DNA of 38,168 nt from Bacteroidales bacterium (GCA_007133565.1 SLMM01000202.1:1-38168); one strand, 5' to 3'; positions 1 to 7,543 are shown, counted from the first letter of the stretch. Numbers and translations: made by a program. The notes: a model not told the origin generated them from the sequence alone.

Positions 1-842
1 TGCTTGCGAGAGGCGAAGGTTTTGGCAAGATTGCAGGGCTTGGAGTGCGTAAGATGAAGGAGATGTTCATTGAGAAGGGGTGGGGCGATGCTGCCCTCCT
101 TCAGGATATTGCCATGGAGAATAAAGGACTTGAATACTCCCAGTATATGTCGAAGGAATCTCTTGCCCAGCAAGGTGGGTACGCTATGACCAACAAGGGC
201 CCGCAGCACGATGAGGCGTGGCTGATATTCATGGACATGGTCAATAACCAGATACCGACGTTCGAGGACAAGGCAGAGGCGCTGCACTACTTCCCGATGT
301 TCCGTACATGGTTCGGACTTGTAGGGCTGTGCAAGCTTCCGTGGAATGATGTTGAGCCGGAGGGCAATGCCGAGACCGATGAGCCTGCAAAGGTGCCTGA
401 GCATGTCGACAACTACGTTACCATTTACAAGGCGGTTACCGGGCAGCCGTTTGACAAGGATGAGCTTATGAAGCAAACGGAGAGGGTTTACAACTTTCAG
501 AGGGTCTTTAACCTGCGCCGTGGTTTTGGTACCCGCGAGTATGATGCGCAGCCATACAGGGCTGCCGGACCGGTAACGGTTGAGGAGTATGAATCGAGGC
601 AGGAGCGCTATGACAAGCAGCTCAAGGAGCTTATGAACATTGATCCTGAGGGTAAGTCCACCGAAGAGAAGATAGCCATTCACCGAAAATACCGTGAAGA
701 GCGCTATGAACAACTGCTTGATGCAGTCTATCTTAGAAGGGGATGGACAAAGAACGGTGTTCCGAAGATAGAGCACCTGAAAAAATTGGGTATGGACCTG
801 CCCGAGCTGATCGAGCTCGTTAAGGACCACCAGGAGGACTGA
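1..842 (+). CDS. aor: Aldehyde:ferredoxin oxidoreductase, C-terminal part (cut by window edge)
   Basis: This is the C-terminal third or so of a tungsten-type aldehyde:ferredoxin oxidoreductase. Such enzymes oxidise aldehydes to carboxylic acids and reduce ferredoxin using a bis-pterin tungsten centre and one 4Fe-4S cluster. The reading frame is open to the left edge (frame of base 3), so the ORF-track start at a GTG at 45 is internal. The stretch GLVGLCKLPW matches the family's late cluster-ligating cysteine region, usually DxxGLC, although the Asp position is Gly here. The tail is rich in Lys and Glu and has the family-typical LRRGF and YLRRGW segments. The neighbouring tungstate transporter and pterin genes support the call. 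The N-terminal half, with the CxxCxxxC cluster motif and substrate pocket, lies outside the window, so the subfamily (AOR, FOR, WOR) cannot be decided. Confidence 0.85.
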   Translation, partial: LARGEGFGKIAGLGVRKMKEMFIEKGWGDAALLQDIAMENKGLEYSQYMSKESLAQQGGYAMTNKGPQHDEAWLIFMDMVNNQIPTFEDKAEALHYFPMFRTWFGLVGLCKLPWNDVEPEGNAETDEPAKVPEHVDNYVTIYKAVTGQPFDKDELMKQTERVYNFQRVFNLRRGFGTREYDAQPYRAAGPVTVEEYESRQERYDKQLKELMNIDPEGKSTEEKIAIHRKYREERYEQLLDAVYLRRGWTKNGVPKIEHLKKLGMDLPELIELVKDHQED

Positions 843-860
843 AAAACCTTAATCTAATCC

Positions 861-895
861 AAAAGCCTGGCAGGGGTTCCTCCCGGGCTTTTTTT
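861..895 (+). terminator. Rho-independent terminator after the oxidoreductase gene
   Basis: The arms AAAAGCCTGG (861-870) and CCGGGCTTTT (883-892) pair over 10 bp with one G-U wobble. The right arm runs into a continuous T tract to 895. It sits 18 bases past the oxidoreductase stop codon and just ahead of the transporter genes, so it probably separates the two transcripts at least partly. Confidence 0.7.
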
Positions 896-908
896 ATCAC
901 ATTCGCAG

Positions 909-1865
909 ATGTTAAGACGGGCTGTATATTTTAATGTATTGATTTTATTCTGTCTGGTCAGTGGACTGCAATCCTGCAACGACCGCCCCGAAACGCTGAG
1001 GATCATCCATGCGGGCAGCCTCTCGGTGCCTGTTCGCGAAGCAGCCGATTCATTCGAGGCACGGAACCCGGGTGTGAGGATCCTTACCGAGGCCTGGGGC
1101 AGCAAGGCGGGAGCAAGGAGGGTGAGCGACCTGGATGTTCCCTGCGATGTCTATATCTCGGCCGATTACAATGTAATAGACATATTCCTGATACCTGACC
1201 ATGCTTCCTGGAACATTTCCTTTGCGGGGAACGAGATGGCAATCGTTTACAACAAAGGGTCCCGCTATAGTGGAGAGATTAATCCTGAAAACTGGTACCG
1301 GGTGCTGCTGAGGGATGATGTTGTCTATGGCAGGTCGGATCCCGATTCGGATCCCTGCGGGGTGAGGTCGGTATTTGTTACCCGGCTTGCCGAATTGTAT
1401 TACGGAGAGCCGGGCCTTTCTGAAAGGCTCCTCTCGCGGCACCGTAACATGATAAGGCCCAAGGAGACCGATCTGCTGGCTTTGCTTGAAAAGAATGCGC
1501 TCGATTATATCTTCCTGTACCGTTCGGTGGCTGAACAGCACGGACTGCAGTTTGTACTGCTTCCCGGCGAGCTGAACCTGAAGGATCCCGGGCTGAATGA
1601 CTGGTATGCCAGGGCAAGCGTTGAGGTCAGGGGAACCCGTCCGGGAGAGACGATGACGGAAACAGGCGAGGCGATGATATACGGCATTACCATACCTCAT
1701 AAAACAGATAATAATTTACTGGCAGAGGAGTTTGTACGGTTTTTCCTTTCGGAGGATGGACAGGCCATCATGGAGCGCAACGGCCAGAACAGCATTGTGC
1801 CGGCAGAATCTTCGACATACAGGATGGTGCCTAAGAGCCTCAGGCAGTTCGTGCTGGCAGACTGA
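909..1865 (+). CDS. wtpA: Tungstate/molybdate-binding lipoprotein (WtpA-type)
   Basis: This is the periplasmic, lipid-anchored solute-binding protein of a tungstate/molybdate ABC transporter (318 aa). The N-terminus is a short hydrophobic signal peptide ending in a cysteine (GLQSC) suited to lipoprotein processing. The mature protein starts with IIHAGSLSVP, the oxyanion-binding opening seen in WtpA/ModA proteins. It continues with DPDSDPCGVRS, the family's central binding-loop region, and later YIFLYRSVAEQHG and a C-terminal IYGITIP segment. The order and spacing resemble the archaeal-type WtpA more than classical ModA. It is followed by the permease and ATPase genes. Preference for tungstate over molybdate is inferred from the WtpA-like motifs and the adjacent tungsten-type oxidoreductase, and cannot be read from the sequence. 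Confidence 0.85.
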   Translation: MLRRAVYFNVLILFCLVSGLQSCNDRPETLRIIHAGSLSVPVREAADSFEARNPGVRILTEAWGSKAGARRVSDLDVPCDVYISADYNVIDIFLIPDHASWNISFAGNEMAIVYNKGSRYSGEINPENWYRVLLRDDVVYGRSDPDSDPCGVRSVFVTRLAELYYGEPGLSERLLSRHRNMIRPKETDLLALLEKNALDYIFLYRSVAEQHGLQFVLLPGELNLKDPGLNDWYARASVEVRGTRPGETMTETGEAMIYGITIPHKTDNNLLAEEFVRFFLSEDGQAIMERNGQNSIVPAESSTYRMVPKSLRQFVLAD

Positions 1866-1902
1866 ACAGGAAGGGACAGGCGGGCCGGGGAGGAAATGAA
1901 GG

Positions 1903-1930
1903 TTGGTGGTATTTCGTTGTTGTATTTTTG
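1903..1930 (+). promoter_or_regulatory. Candidate Bacteroidota promoter (TTG-N17-TATTTTTG)
   Basis: A TTG at 1903-1905 is followed after 17 bases by TATTTTTG at 1923-1930, which fits the TTG-N17-23-TAnnTTTG pattern described for Bacteroidota. It lies between wtpA and the likely permease start at 1989, inside the N-terminal extension of the longer ORF call. It could give extra transcription of the downstream genes. Confidence 0.3.
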
Positions 1931-1988
1931 TGAAAAGCATAGATTTAGGCCGTGGAATGTCTGGAGATCAGGTTCAAGTATCAGTATT

Positions 1989-2777
1989 ATGAGCGGGTTT
2001 GATCCGATGAGACTGGTTTTTGTTCTCCTGGGGGGATTGGTGTTGCTGTTTATCATAGCGCCTCTTGCCGGGATGTTCATTGCCACCTCGCCGGCAGAAT
2101 TTTTTGAGACGGCGGCCGACCGGGAGGTGGCGGGAAGCATAGGGCTTACATTATGGACCTCGATGCTGGCCACCATTATATTCGGGGTAGCCGCCATACC
2201 CTTCGCCTGGATTCTTGCAAGGAAGAAGTTTCCCTTCAAGAAGCTGGTATCAGCCATTATCGACGTTCCGGTTGTGATCCCCCACTCGGCGGCAGGTATA
2301 GCAATACTGGGTTTCGTGTCGAGAGATACCGTGGTTGGGAGATTGGGGGAGAGTGTGGGACTGAACTTCGTGGGCAGCGCACCCGGCATTATACTGGCGA
2401 TGGCCTTCGTAAGCATTCCGTTCTTGGTTAACGCGGCAAGGGACGGCTTTGCAGCGGTTCCCGAAAAACTGGAAAAGGCTGCCCTGGTCCTGGGCGCCTC
2501 ACCGGCCCGTGTTTTTTTCACAATAAGCCTTCCGCTTGCCTGGCGCTCAATTGTTTCGGGAATGATAATGATGTGGGCCCGCGGCATGAGCGAATTCGGT
2601 GCTGTTGTGATTGTAGCGTACCACCCGATGATCACTCCGGTACTTATTTATGAACGTTTCGGGGCATTCGGACTTGCATATGCACGGCCCGTGGCGGTTG
2701 TATTCATCTGTGTCTGCCTGGCTTTTTTTGTGCTGCTTCGCATGCTTTCATCGAAATATGACAATGCTGAAAGTTGA
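1989..2777 (+). CDS. wtpB: Tungstate/molybdate ABC transporter permease (WtpB/ModB-type)
   Basis: This is the inner-membrane permease of the oxyanion importer. The translated product has about six hydrophobic segments. The first begins MRLVFVLLGGLVLL, and a cytoplasmic EAA loop that docks to the ATPase reads KAALVLGASPARVFF. The C-terminal SEFGAVVIVAYHP motif is typical of ModB/WtpB proteins. The ORF track starts at 1896 behind a good GGAGG. However, that extension of 31 residues is hydrophilic, has no counterpart I know in the family, and contains a candidate promoter, so the ATG at 1989 is preferred. The 1896 start cannot be excluded. The 3' end overlaps the ATPase gene by 20 bases, implying translational coupling. 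Confidence 0.85.
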   Translation: MSGFDPMRLVFVLLGGLVLLFIIAPLAGMFIATSPAEFFETAADREVAGSIGLTLWTSMLATIIFGVAAIPFAWILARKKFPFKKLVSAIIDVPVVIPHSAAGIAILGFVSRDTVVGRLGESVGLNFVGSAPGIILAMAFVSIPFLVNAARDGFAAVPEKLEKAALVLGASPARVFFTISLPLAWRSIVSGMIMMWARGMSEFGAVVIVAYHPMITPVLIYERFGAFGLAYARPVAVVFICVCLAFFVLLRMLSSKYDNAES

Positions 2778-3816
2778 AAACATATCGGTCAGGCTCGGTA
2801 AATTTGAGCTGAGGGATGTAATCTTTACGGCTGACCCGGGCGGGTACTTCGTACTGCTGGGCATGTCGGGGGCCGGGAAGAGTGTGTTGCTACAGGTTGT
2901 GGGGGGACTGATACGGCCTGACAGAGGCCGTGTGATCCTGAACGGCCGGGATATTACGAGCGAAAAGATACAGAAACGGGGAGTGGGACTGGTTTTCCAG
3001 GATTCGGCCCTTTTCCCCCATATGAGCGTGTACAGGAATATTGCATACCCGCTGTTATCCGGCAGAATGGGGCGTTCCCAGGTACGCCGGCGGGTAGGGG
3101 AGCTTGCCGACATCACGAGGGTGGCCCACCTGTTGAAGCGAACACCCCTCAACCTTTCCGGGGGTGAACAACAAAGGGTGGCCCTGGCACGTGCCCTTGC
3201 CCCGGAGCCTGAGCTTCTGCTGTTGGATGAGCCGCTCTCTTCGCTTGACGTTCGGCTCAGGTCGGACCTCAGGGCTTTACTGAGGGATATAAACGGCAGA
3301 GGACAAACCATGGTTCACGTTACACACGACTATGAGGAGGCAGCAATGCTGGCAGGGCGGATTGGTGTGATAGAGAATGGTACGGTGGTGCAGACAGGCA
3401 CCCCGGGGGAGGTGTTTCTGAACCCCCGCTCTGAATTTGTTGCCCGGTTTGTTGGTATCAGGAATATTTTTGGCGGGACACTTGGCGGGAATAAGGGAAC
3501 GCTGAGAAATTTCATTTCAGGTGGCATAAAGTTTACCCTTCTGAGCGATGAGCCTCCGGGTGAAGGATTTGTAGTGGTAAGGGCTGAAGATATTGTAATA
3601 TCTGCCTCTAGACCCTCCTCTTCGGCCGTGAATAATTTCCCGGGAACGGTCAGGTCTGTTCAGCCGGCGCGTATCGGTGCCGAGATGATGGTTGATATAG
3701 GCATTGAGCTGGGTGCGCTTGTGTCGGAAGAGTCGGTGGCATCACTGGGGCTCAAACCGGGAAAAAAGGTGTGGGTCAGCCTGAAGGCAACGGCAATAAA
3801 ATACATCAGAAGATGA
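2758..3816 (+). CDS. wtpC: Tungstate/molybdate ABC transporter ATP-binding protein (WtpC/ModC-type)
   Basis: This is the cytoplasmic ATPase that powers the oxyanion importer (352 aa from the ATG at 2758). It carries Walker A GMSGAGKS (about residues 35-42), a Q-loop (VFQDSALFPH), the ABC signature LSGGEQQRVALARAL, Walker B LLLLDEP and the switch histidine in VTHD. The part after about residue 235 is a TOBE-like extension, common in molybdate and related importers, which may sense the oxyanion. The ORF track begins at 2650, but that extension lies out of frame over the permease and lacks domain character, so the start at 2758 (or the second ATG at 2764) is chosen. The stop overlaps the ATG of the next gene (ATGA at 3813). 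Confidence 0.88.
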   Translation: MTMLKVENISVRLGKFELRDVIFTADPGGYFVLLGMSGAGKSVLLQVVGGLIRPDRGRVILNGRDITSEKIQKRGVGLVFQDSALFPHMSVYRNIAYPLLSGRMGRSQVRRRVGELADITRVAHLLKRTPLNLSGGEQQRVALARALAPEPELLLLDEPLSSLDVRLRSDLRALLRDINGRGQTMVHVTHDYEEAAMLAGRIGVIENGTVVQTGTPGEVFLNPRSEFVARFVGIRNIFGGTLGGNKGTLRNFISGGIKFTLLSDEPPGEGFVVVRAEDIVISASRPSSSAVNNFPGTVRSVQPARIGAEMMVDIGIELGALVSEESVASLGLKPGKKVWVSLKATAIKYIRR

Positions 3817-4361
3817 GAGTGCTGAAAAATATGCTTATTGCAGGCGGGACAGGCCGCAATGCCGGTAAAACTGAATACATGTGCCGCATCATCGGCAGGC
3901 TGTCGGGCTACAAGGAGATCATTACCCTGAAAATATCAGGCATAATGCCCGGCAATGACCCCTATCACGGCCGGCATGGCCCCCCGCCCGAAAAGTTCCG
4001 GCTGATTGAGGAGACCAGCCGTGACGGTGTGAAGGATAGCTCGAAGATGCTGCTGGCCGGGGCTGCCAGGGCATTTTATCTTCGGACAAAGGATGAGTGC
4101 ATGGAAGAGGCGCTGGACCACTTTTTCAGGGTTGTCGACCAGCATGCTTTTATTTTGGCCGAATCTGCCAGGCTGAGAAAGATAGTCCGACCCGGCCTCT
4201 TCATAATGGTCAGGAGGGAGGGTGATGAGAACACTATGAAGAGCGTTGCAGATCTCATACATTTGGCAGATGTTATGGTCAATTCAGACGGCGCCTCTTT
4301 TGACCCGCAACCCGAAAGGATCGGACTGGATAAAAAGGGCTGGCATCTTGACGGTAATTGA
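3813..4361 (+). CDS. MobB-like P-loop nucleotide-binding protein
   Basis: This small P-loop protein (182 aa) is placed between the transporter and moeA. The N-terminus reads MLIAGGTGRNAGKT, a GxxxxGKT nucleotide-binding loop resembling MobB, the GTPase that helps attach nucleotides to molybdopterin. The rest is not textbook MobB. It has a Pro/Gly/His-rich loop (NDPYHGRHGPPPEKF), a conserved-looking FILAESARLR segment and a MVNSDG strand near the end. The start at 3813 overlaps the ATPase stop codon by the ATGA arrangement, which argues for co-translation; the 3771 start in the track would extend into the ATPase gene. A role in handling the pterin or in metal delivery is inferred from context. 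It could also be another P-loop chaperone-type NTPase. Confidence 0.5.
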   Translation: MRVLKNMLIAGGTGRNAGKTEYMCRIIGRLSGYKEIITLKISGIMPGNDPYHGRHGPPPEKFRLIEETSRDGVKDSSKMLLAGAARAFYLRTKDECMEEALDHFFRVVDQHAFILAESARLRKIVRPGLFIMVRREGDENTMKSVADLIHLADVMVNSDGASFDPQPERIGLDKKGWHLDGN

Positions 4362-4401
4362 ACTCCGGCTGAAACGGCAAGGTAAGATGAGTATAATTGC
4401 T

Positions 4402-4409
4402 TATTTTTG
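4402..4409 (+). promoter_or_regulatory. Candidate -7 box (TATTTTTG) ahead of moeA
   Basis: TATTTTTG matches the Bacteroidota -7 consensus TAnnTTTG and lies 23 bases before the moeA ATG in a 71-base gap. No TTG is seen at the expected distance upstream, so only half of the promoter is supported. Confidence 0.3.
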
Positions 4410-4432
4410 TGTAGCGTTAACGTAAAAAAATC

Positions 4433-5617
4433 ATGATATCTATGATGTCGTTCGATGAGGCCCTCAGGTTAGTTGAAGGAAATGCAGTAAGACTGCAGGA
4501 TGAAAAGGTCACTCTCAGCGAAGCAGCAGGCAGGGTGCTTGCAGAGGATGTCATATCAGATACCGACATGCCGCCCTTTAACAAATCGGCAATGGACGGT
4601 TTCGCCTGCAGGCGTGTCGACCTTGGGGGCAGGATCAGGGTTACCGGAACAATAAAAGCGGGGGATATGCCGCAGGATCGGATCGGACCGGGTATGTGTA
4701 TGCGTATAATGACAGGTGCACGTGTGCCCGATGGGGCAGATTGTGTTATAATGGTTGAACATACCAGGAATGATGGAGAAGACCATATCAGGTTTACAGG
4801 GGGCAAAACAGCCGTGAACATTGCATTCAGGGGTGAGGATCTGAGGGAGGGCAGCGTTGCCCTGGAGAAAGGGACCCTCCTCAGGCCGCAGCATATTGCA
4901 ATTCTTGCTTCGGCAGGATGTACCCGCCCCGATGTGTACCGGCAACCCCGCGTCGCGGTGCTGACAACGGGTGATGAGATTGTTGAGCCCGGCCGGAAAC
5001 CGGAGGGAACACATATACGTAACAGCAACGGGAGCCAGTTGATGGCCCAGGTGGCTGCTGCCGGCTGTGCCGGCGACTACAGGGGCATCGCAGGCGACAG
5101 CATTGACGAAACAATGACGGCTGTTACATCTGCCACGGAGGCAAATGACGTATTGCTTGTTACCGGCGGGGTGTCGATGGGCGATTTCGACTTTGTGCCC
5201 CATATACTCAAAGAAGCCGGGTTTGAGCTGTTCTTTGAAAAGGTGGCTGTTAAACCGGGTCGTCCGACCCTGTTCGGGCGCAGGAACAATGTTTTTGTTT
5301 TCGGGCTGCCTGGCAATCCCGTTTCATCATTCACCATATTTGAGATCATGGTTAAGCCCCTGCTATACAGGATGAGCGGCCATGAATACCGTCCCCCGGC
5401 ATTGCGGTTTCCCATTGCAATCGACTATAACAGAAAGAAGGCTGACCGGGTGGCATGGTCTCCTGTTTCGATCAGTGATATTGGAGAGGTAGTTCCTTTG
5501 GAATATCATGGTTCGGCACATATACATGCGTTTACGGATGCGTGGGGACTGATGGCAATGCCTGCGGGTGTCTTTTCATACAAAAAAGGAGATCTGGTTG
5601 ATGTTAGACAGGTATAA
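4433..5617 (+). CDS. moeA: Molybdopterin molybdenumtransferase MoeA
   Basis: MoeA inserts molybdate or tungstate into adenylylated molybdopterin and releases AMP, the last step of basic cofactor synthesis. At 394 aa it has family length. Visible landmarks are PPFNKSAMDGFA (about residues 47-58, substrate-binding loop), RIMTGARVPDGADCV in domain III, TTGDE, the MogA-like core TGGVSMGDFDFV (about 244) and GLPGNPVSS (about 292). The C-terminal domain IV is present. Its 3' end overlaps moaA by 17 bases. With a tungstate transporter and tungsten-type oxidoreductase beside it, this copy may be dedicated to tungsten; that is inference. Another MoeA could exist elsewhere in the genome. Confidence 0.95.
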   Translation: MISMMSFDEALRLVEGNAVRLQDEKVTLSEAAGRVLAEDVISDTDMPPFNKSAMDGFACRRVDLGGRIRVTGTIKAGDMPQDRIGPGMCMRIMTGARVPDGADCVIMVEHTRNDGEDHIRFTGGKTAVNIAFRGEDLREGSVALEKGTLLRPQHIAILASAGCTRPDVYRQPRVAVLTTGDEIVEPGRKPEGTHIRNSNGSQLMAQVAAAGCAGDYRGIAGDSIDETMTAVTSATEANDVLLVTGGVSMGDFDFVPHILKEAGFELFFEKVAVKPGRPTLFGRRNNVFVFGLPGNPVSSFTIFEIMVKPLLYRMSGHEYRPPALRFPIAIDYNRKKADRVAWSPVSISDIGEVVPLEYHGSAHIHAFTDAWGLMAMPAGVFSYKKGDLVDVRQV

Positions 5618-6419
5618 CAGGAGGATCAACTATCTGCGTGTTTCGGTAACGGACAGGTGCAATTTGCGGTGCCGGTATTGCATGCCCTGCGGTGATTTCG
5701 TGATGCTCAGGCATGAAGATATATTAAGATTCCATGAGATCGTTGAGGTAGTGCGGGAAGGAGTTGCCATGGGAATTGACAAGGTGCGCATAACCGGCGG
5801 CGAGCCGCTGGTAAGGAGGGATATAGTTAAGCTCACTGGTATGATAGCTTCTGTAAGGGGTGTAAATGATCTTGCAATGACCACCAACGGGGTCTTGCTG
5901 GAAAGATTTGCCCGCCCCCTTCGCGAGGCGGGACTGATGAGGCTGAATGTAAGCCTTGACACAATGGACCGGGCAAGATTCAGCGAACTGACCTCGGGAG
6001 GTAATATTGACGATGTGGTAAGGGGTATTGATGCAGCGGTGTCGGCAGGGCTCACCCCGATGAAGATTAACTGCGTGGTTGCCGGTTCGTCCGGCCTGCC
6101 CGGCTCATCTGGCGCATCCGACGCCCTGGATGTAAAGGAGTTTGCTGATAAAAGGGGGCTTCAGGTCAGATTCATCCGTCAGATGGACCTCGACGGTGGT
6201 GAGTTTTCGGTTGTCGAAGGGGGAGAAGGTGGTGACTGCCCCAGGTGCAACCGGCTGAGGCTGACTGCCAGCGGGAAAGTCAAGCCATGCCTTTTCAGCG
6301 ATATAGCCTTTGATGTCAGAACTCTCGGGGCCAGAAAGGCTTTGTTTGAAGCGGTGTTGCACAAACCGGAGCATGGAACCGCATGCAGTACAGATCATTT
6401 TTATAATATCGGAGGATGA
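5601..6419 (+). CDS. moaA: GTP 3',8-cyclase MoaA, unusually short
   Basis: This is a radical-SAM enzyme that, with MoaC, converts GTP to cyclic pyranopterin monophosphate. From the ATG at 5601 it is 272 aa, whereas typical MoaA is about 320-340. The N-terminal CxxxCxxC cluster is at Cys20, 24 and 27 with the GTP-contacting Arg13 ahead of it. The radical-SAM TGGEP motif follows. The C-terminal CxxCx13C cluster is at Cys213, 216 and 230 with both Arg residues of CNRLRLT. The C-terminal double Gly (NIGG) is kept. About 44 residues are missing between the two clusters and about 20 after the second, compared with the Staphylococcus enzyme as I recall its numbering. All known catalytic elements remain, so activity is plausible. 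It overlaps moeA and ends in an ATGA overlap with moaC. Confidence 0.88.
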   Translation: MLDRYNRRINYLRVSVTDRCNLRCRYCMPCGDFVMLRHEDILRFHEIVEVVREGVAMGIDKVRITGGEPLVRRDIVKLTGMIASVRGVNDLAMTTNGVLLERFARPLREAGLMRLNVSLDTMDRARFSELTSGGNIDDVVRGIDAAVSAGLTPMKINCVVAGSSGLPGSSGASDALDVKEFADKRGLQVRFIRQMDLDGGEFSVVEGGEGGDCPRCNRLRLTASGKVKPCLFSDIAFDVRTLGARKALFEAVLHKPEHGTACSTDHFYNIGG

Positions 6420-6883
6420 TAAAAATGGACAGGAAACTGACACATACCGATAGCAAGGGCAGGGCCGCGATGGTTGATGTCGGCCATAAACCCGAACAGT
6501 TGCGGATTGCAGCGGCGTGCGGGTTTATAAGGATGCAGGCTGAGACGGTGAAGCTTGTAAGGGATAACAGCATCAAAAAAGGGGATGTGCTGAAGGTGGC
6601 GGAAATTGCCGGAATACAGGCGGCAAAGCAGACACCTGCCCTTATCCCACTGTGCCATAACCTGGAATTGTCTCAGGTAAATGTTACAGCTACAATAATG
6701 GATGACGGCATTGAGGTTAAGACAGAATGCAGGTGTACGGCCAGAACCGGTGTTGAGATGGAGGCGCTGACCGCTGCCAGTGTTGCCCTGCTTACCATAT
6801 ACGATATGTGCAAATCGGCCGACACGTCGATGGTGATAGAGGGAATAACGCTTTCCGGCAAATCAAAAAAAGACATTCAATAA
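6416..6883 (+). CDS. moaC: Cyclic pyranopterin monophosphate synthase MoaC
   Basis: MoaC turns the MoaA product into cyclic pyranopterin monophosphate in the cytoplasm. The 155-aa product has family length and begins KLTHTDSKGRAAMVDVG. It then shows the highly conserved IPLCHNLELS segment, the TGVEMEALTAASVALLTIYDMCK segment with its active-site residues, and a C-terminal GKSKKD-like lysine-rich end. The ATG overlaps the moaA stop, and its own stop overlaps the next start codon (TAATG), so it is embedded in a tightly coupled operon. Confidence 0.95.
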   Translation: MIKMDRKLTHTDSKGRAAMVDVGHKPEQLRIAAACGFIRMQAETVKLVRDNSIKKGDVLKVAEIAGIQAAKQTPALIPLCHNLELSQVNVTATIMDDGIEVKTECRCTARTGVEMEALTAASVALLTIYDMCKSADTSMVIEGITLSGKSKKDIQ

Positions 6884-7530
6884 TGGGAAAAACTTTTACC
6901 CTGAAATCGTTACTGATAATGCTGTTGCCCTTTATTGTCCTGTGGACGGTGGGCAGCTGCGGAAAGCGGCAAACATACAATTTCAGCAGAACACCTGCTT
7001 TTTCAGATGGGTATGTAAATGTTGTCATTGAAATACCGGCAGGAACGAACCGTATTGTTGTATATGACCAGGACAGCCGGATGTTTATTTGTGAACAGGA
7101 GAACGGGTCTGAGAAAATTATTGATTTTCTTCCCTATCCTACCAACTACGGTTTTGTGCCCGGAACATTTACTGATCCGGTTTTGGGAGGAGATGGCAGA
7201 CCTGTAGCAATAATGGTTATTTGCGAAAGCCTCCCGACAGGAACGGTTATTGAGGTTATACCTCTTCTGGTGCTGTATTTTGATGATGAACTCGGACTCC
7301 GCAGCAGGCTTGCCGATCCTGTGGTTATATCAGTGCCGGCGCGCGAAAGGGAACGAGTTATTCGTGCCGGCACCTATGAGGACCTGTTTGATGATTATCC
7401 GGATCTTGTGGATATTCTTGTCAAATGGCTCGGTTCTTATGAGGGAGCAGGATCAAAGAAGTTACGTGCAATGGGTGACGGTGATGTTGCATTGAAAGAG
7501 ATAAGAAAGTGGGAGGTAAGAAGGTTATGA
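6883..7530 (+). CDS. Lipoprotein related to family I inorganic pyrophosphatase, active site degenerate
   Basis: This 215-aa protein has an N-terminal signal peptide ending in a lipobox-like VGSC (Cys26), so it should be anchored facing the periplasm. The body is family I soluble inorganic pyrophosphatase by sequence: VVIEIPAGTN, FLPYPTNYGFVPGT and a GGDG loop, followed by a strand ending ISVP. Several residues that bind Mg2+ or pyrophosphate in the E. coli enzyme are changed. The DGDPVD motif is DGRPVA (Arg106 and Ala109 replace two Asp), the KYE lysine region is VVY, the following Arg position is Glu or Lys, and the Lys of the late strand is Val147. Glu50, Asp104 and Asp145 persist. The ORF-track start at 6808 runs over moaC, so 6883 (TAATG overlap) is used. 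It may be a non-catalytic binding protein; its job is unknown. Confidence 0.75.
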   Translation: MGKTFTLKSLLIMLLPFIVLWTVGSCGKRQTYNFSRTPAFSDGYVNVVIEIPAGTNRIVVYDQDSRMFICEQENGSEKIIDFLPYPTNYGFVPGTFTDPVLGGDGRPVAIMVICESLPTGTVIEVIPLLVLYFDDELGLRSRLADPVVISVPARERERVIRAGTYEDLFDDYPDLVDILVKWLGSYEGAGSKKLRAMGDGDVALKEIRKWEVRRL

Positions 7531-7543
7531 ATTTATACACATT

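Noticed and set aside
45-60. GTG at 45 as the start of the first gene
   Set aside because: The frame is open to the left edge and continues with AOR-like sequence (LARGEGFGKIAG), so it is an internal codon of a cut gene.
1050-1700. 216-aa ORF on the minus strand
   Set aside because: It lies fully across wtpA and has no signal or domain; a shadow frame.
1697-2635. 312-aa ORF on the minus strand over the permease gene
   Set aside because: Low-complexity Ser/Thr/Ala-rich translation opposite a clear membrane-protein gene; a shadow frame.
4556-5203. 215-aa ORF on the minus strand over moeA
   Set aside because: Opposite a well-conserved MoeA with no domain of its own.
6105-6240. moaA as a pseudogene because of its short length
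   Set aside because: The frame is continuous, all catalytic motifs and the GG tail are present, and it is tightly coupled to its neighbours; a compact gene is more likely than a broken one.
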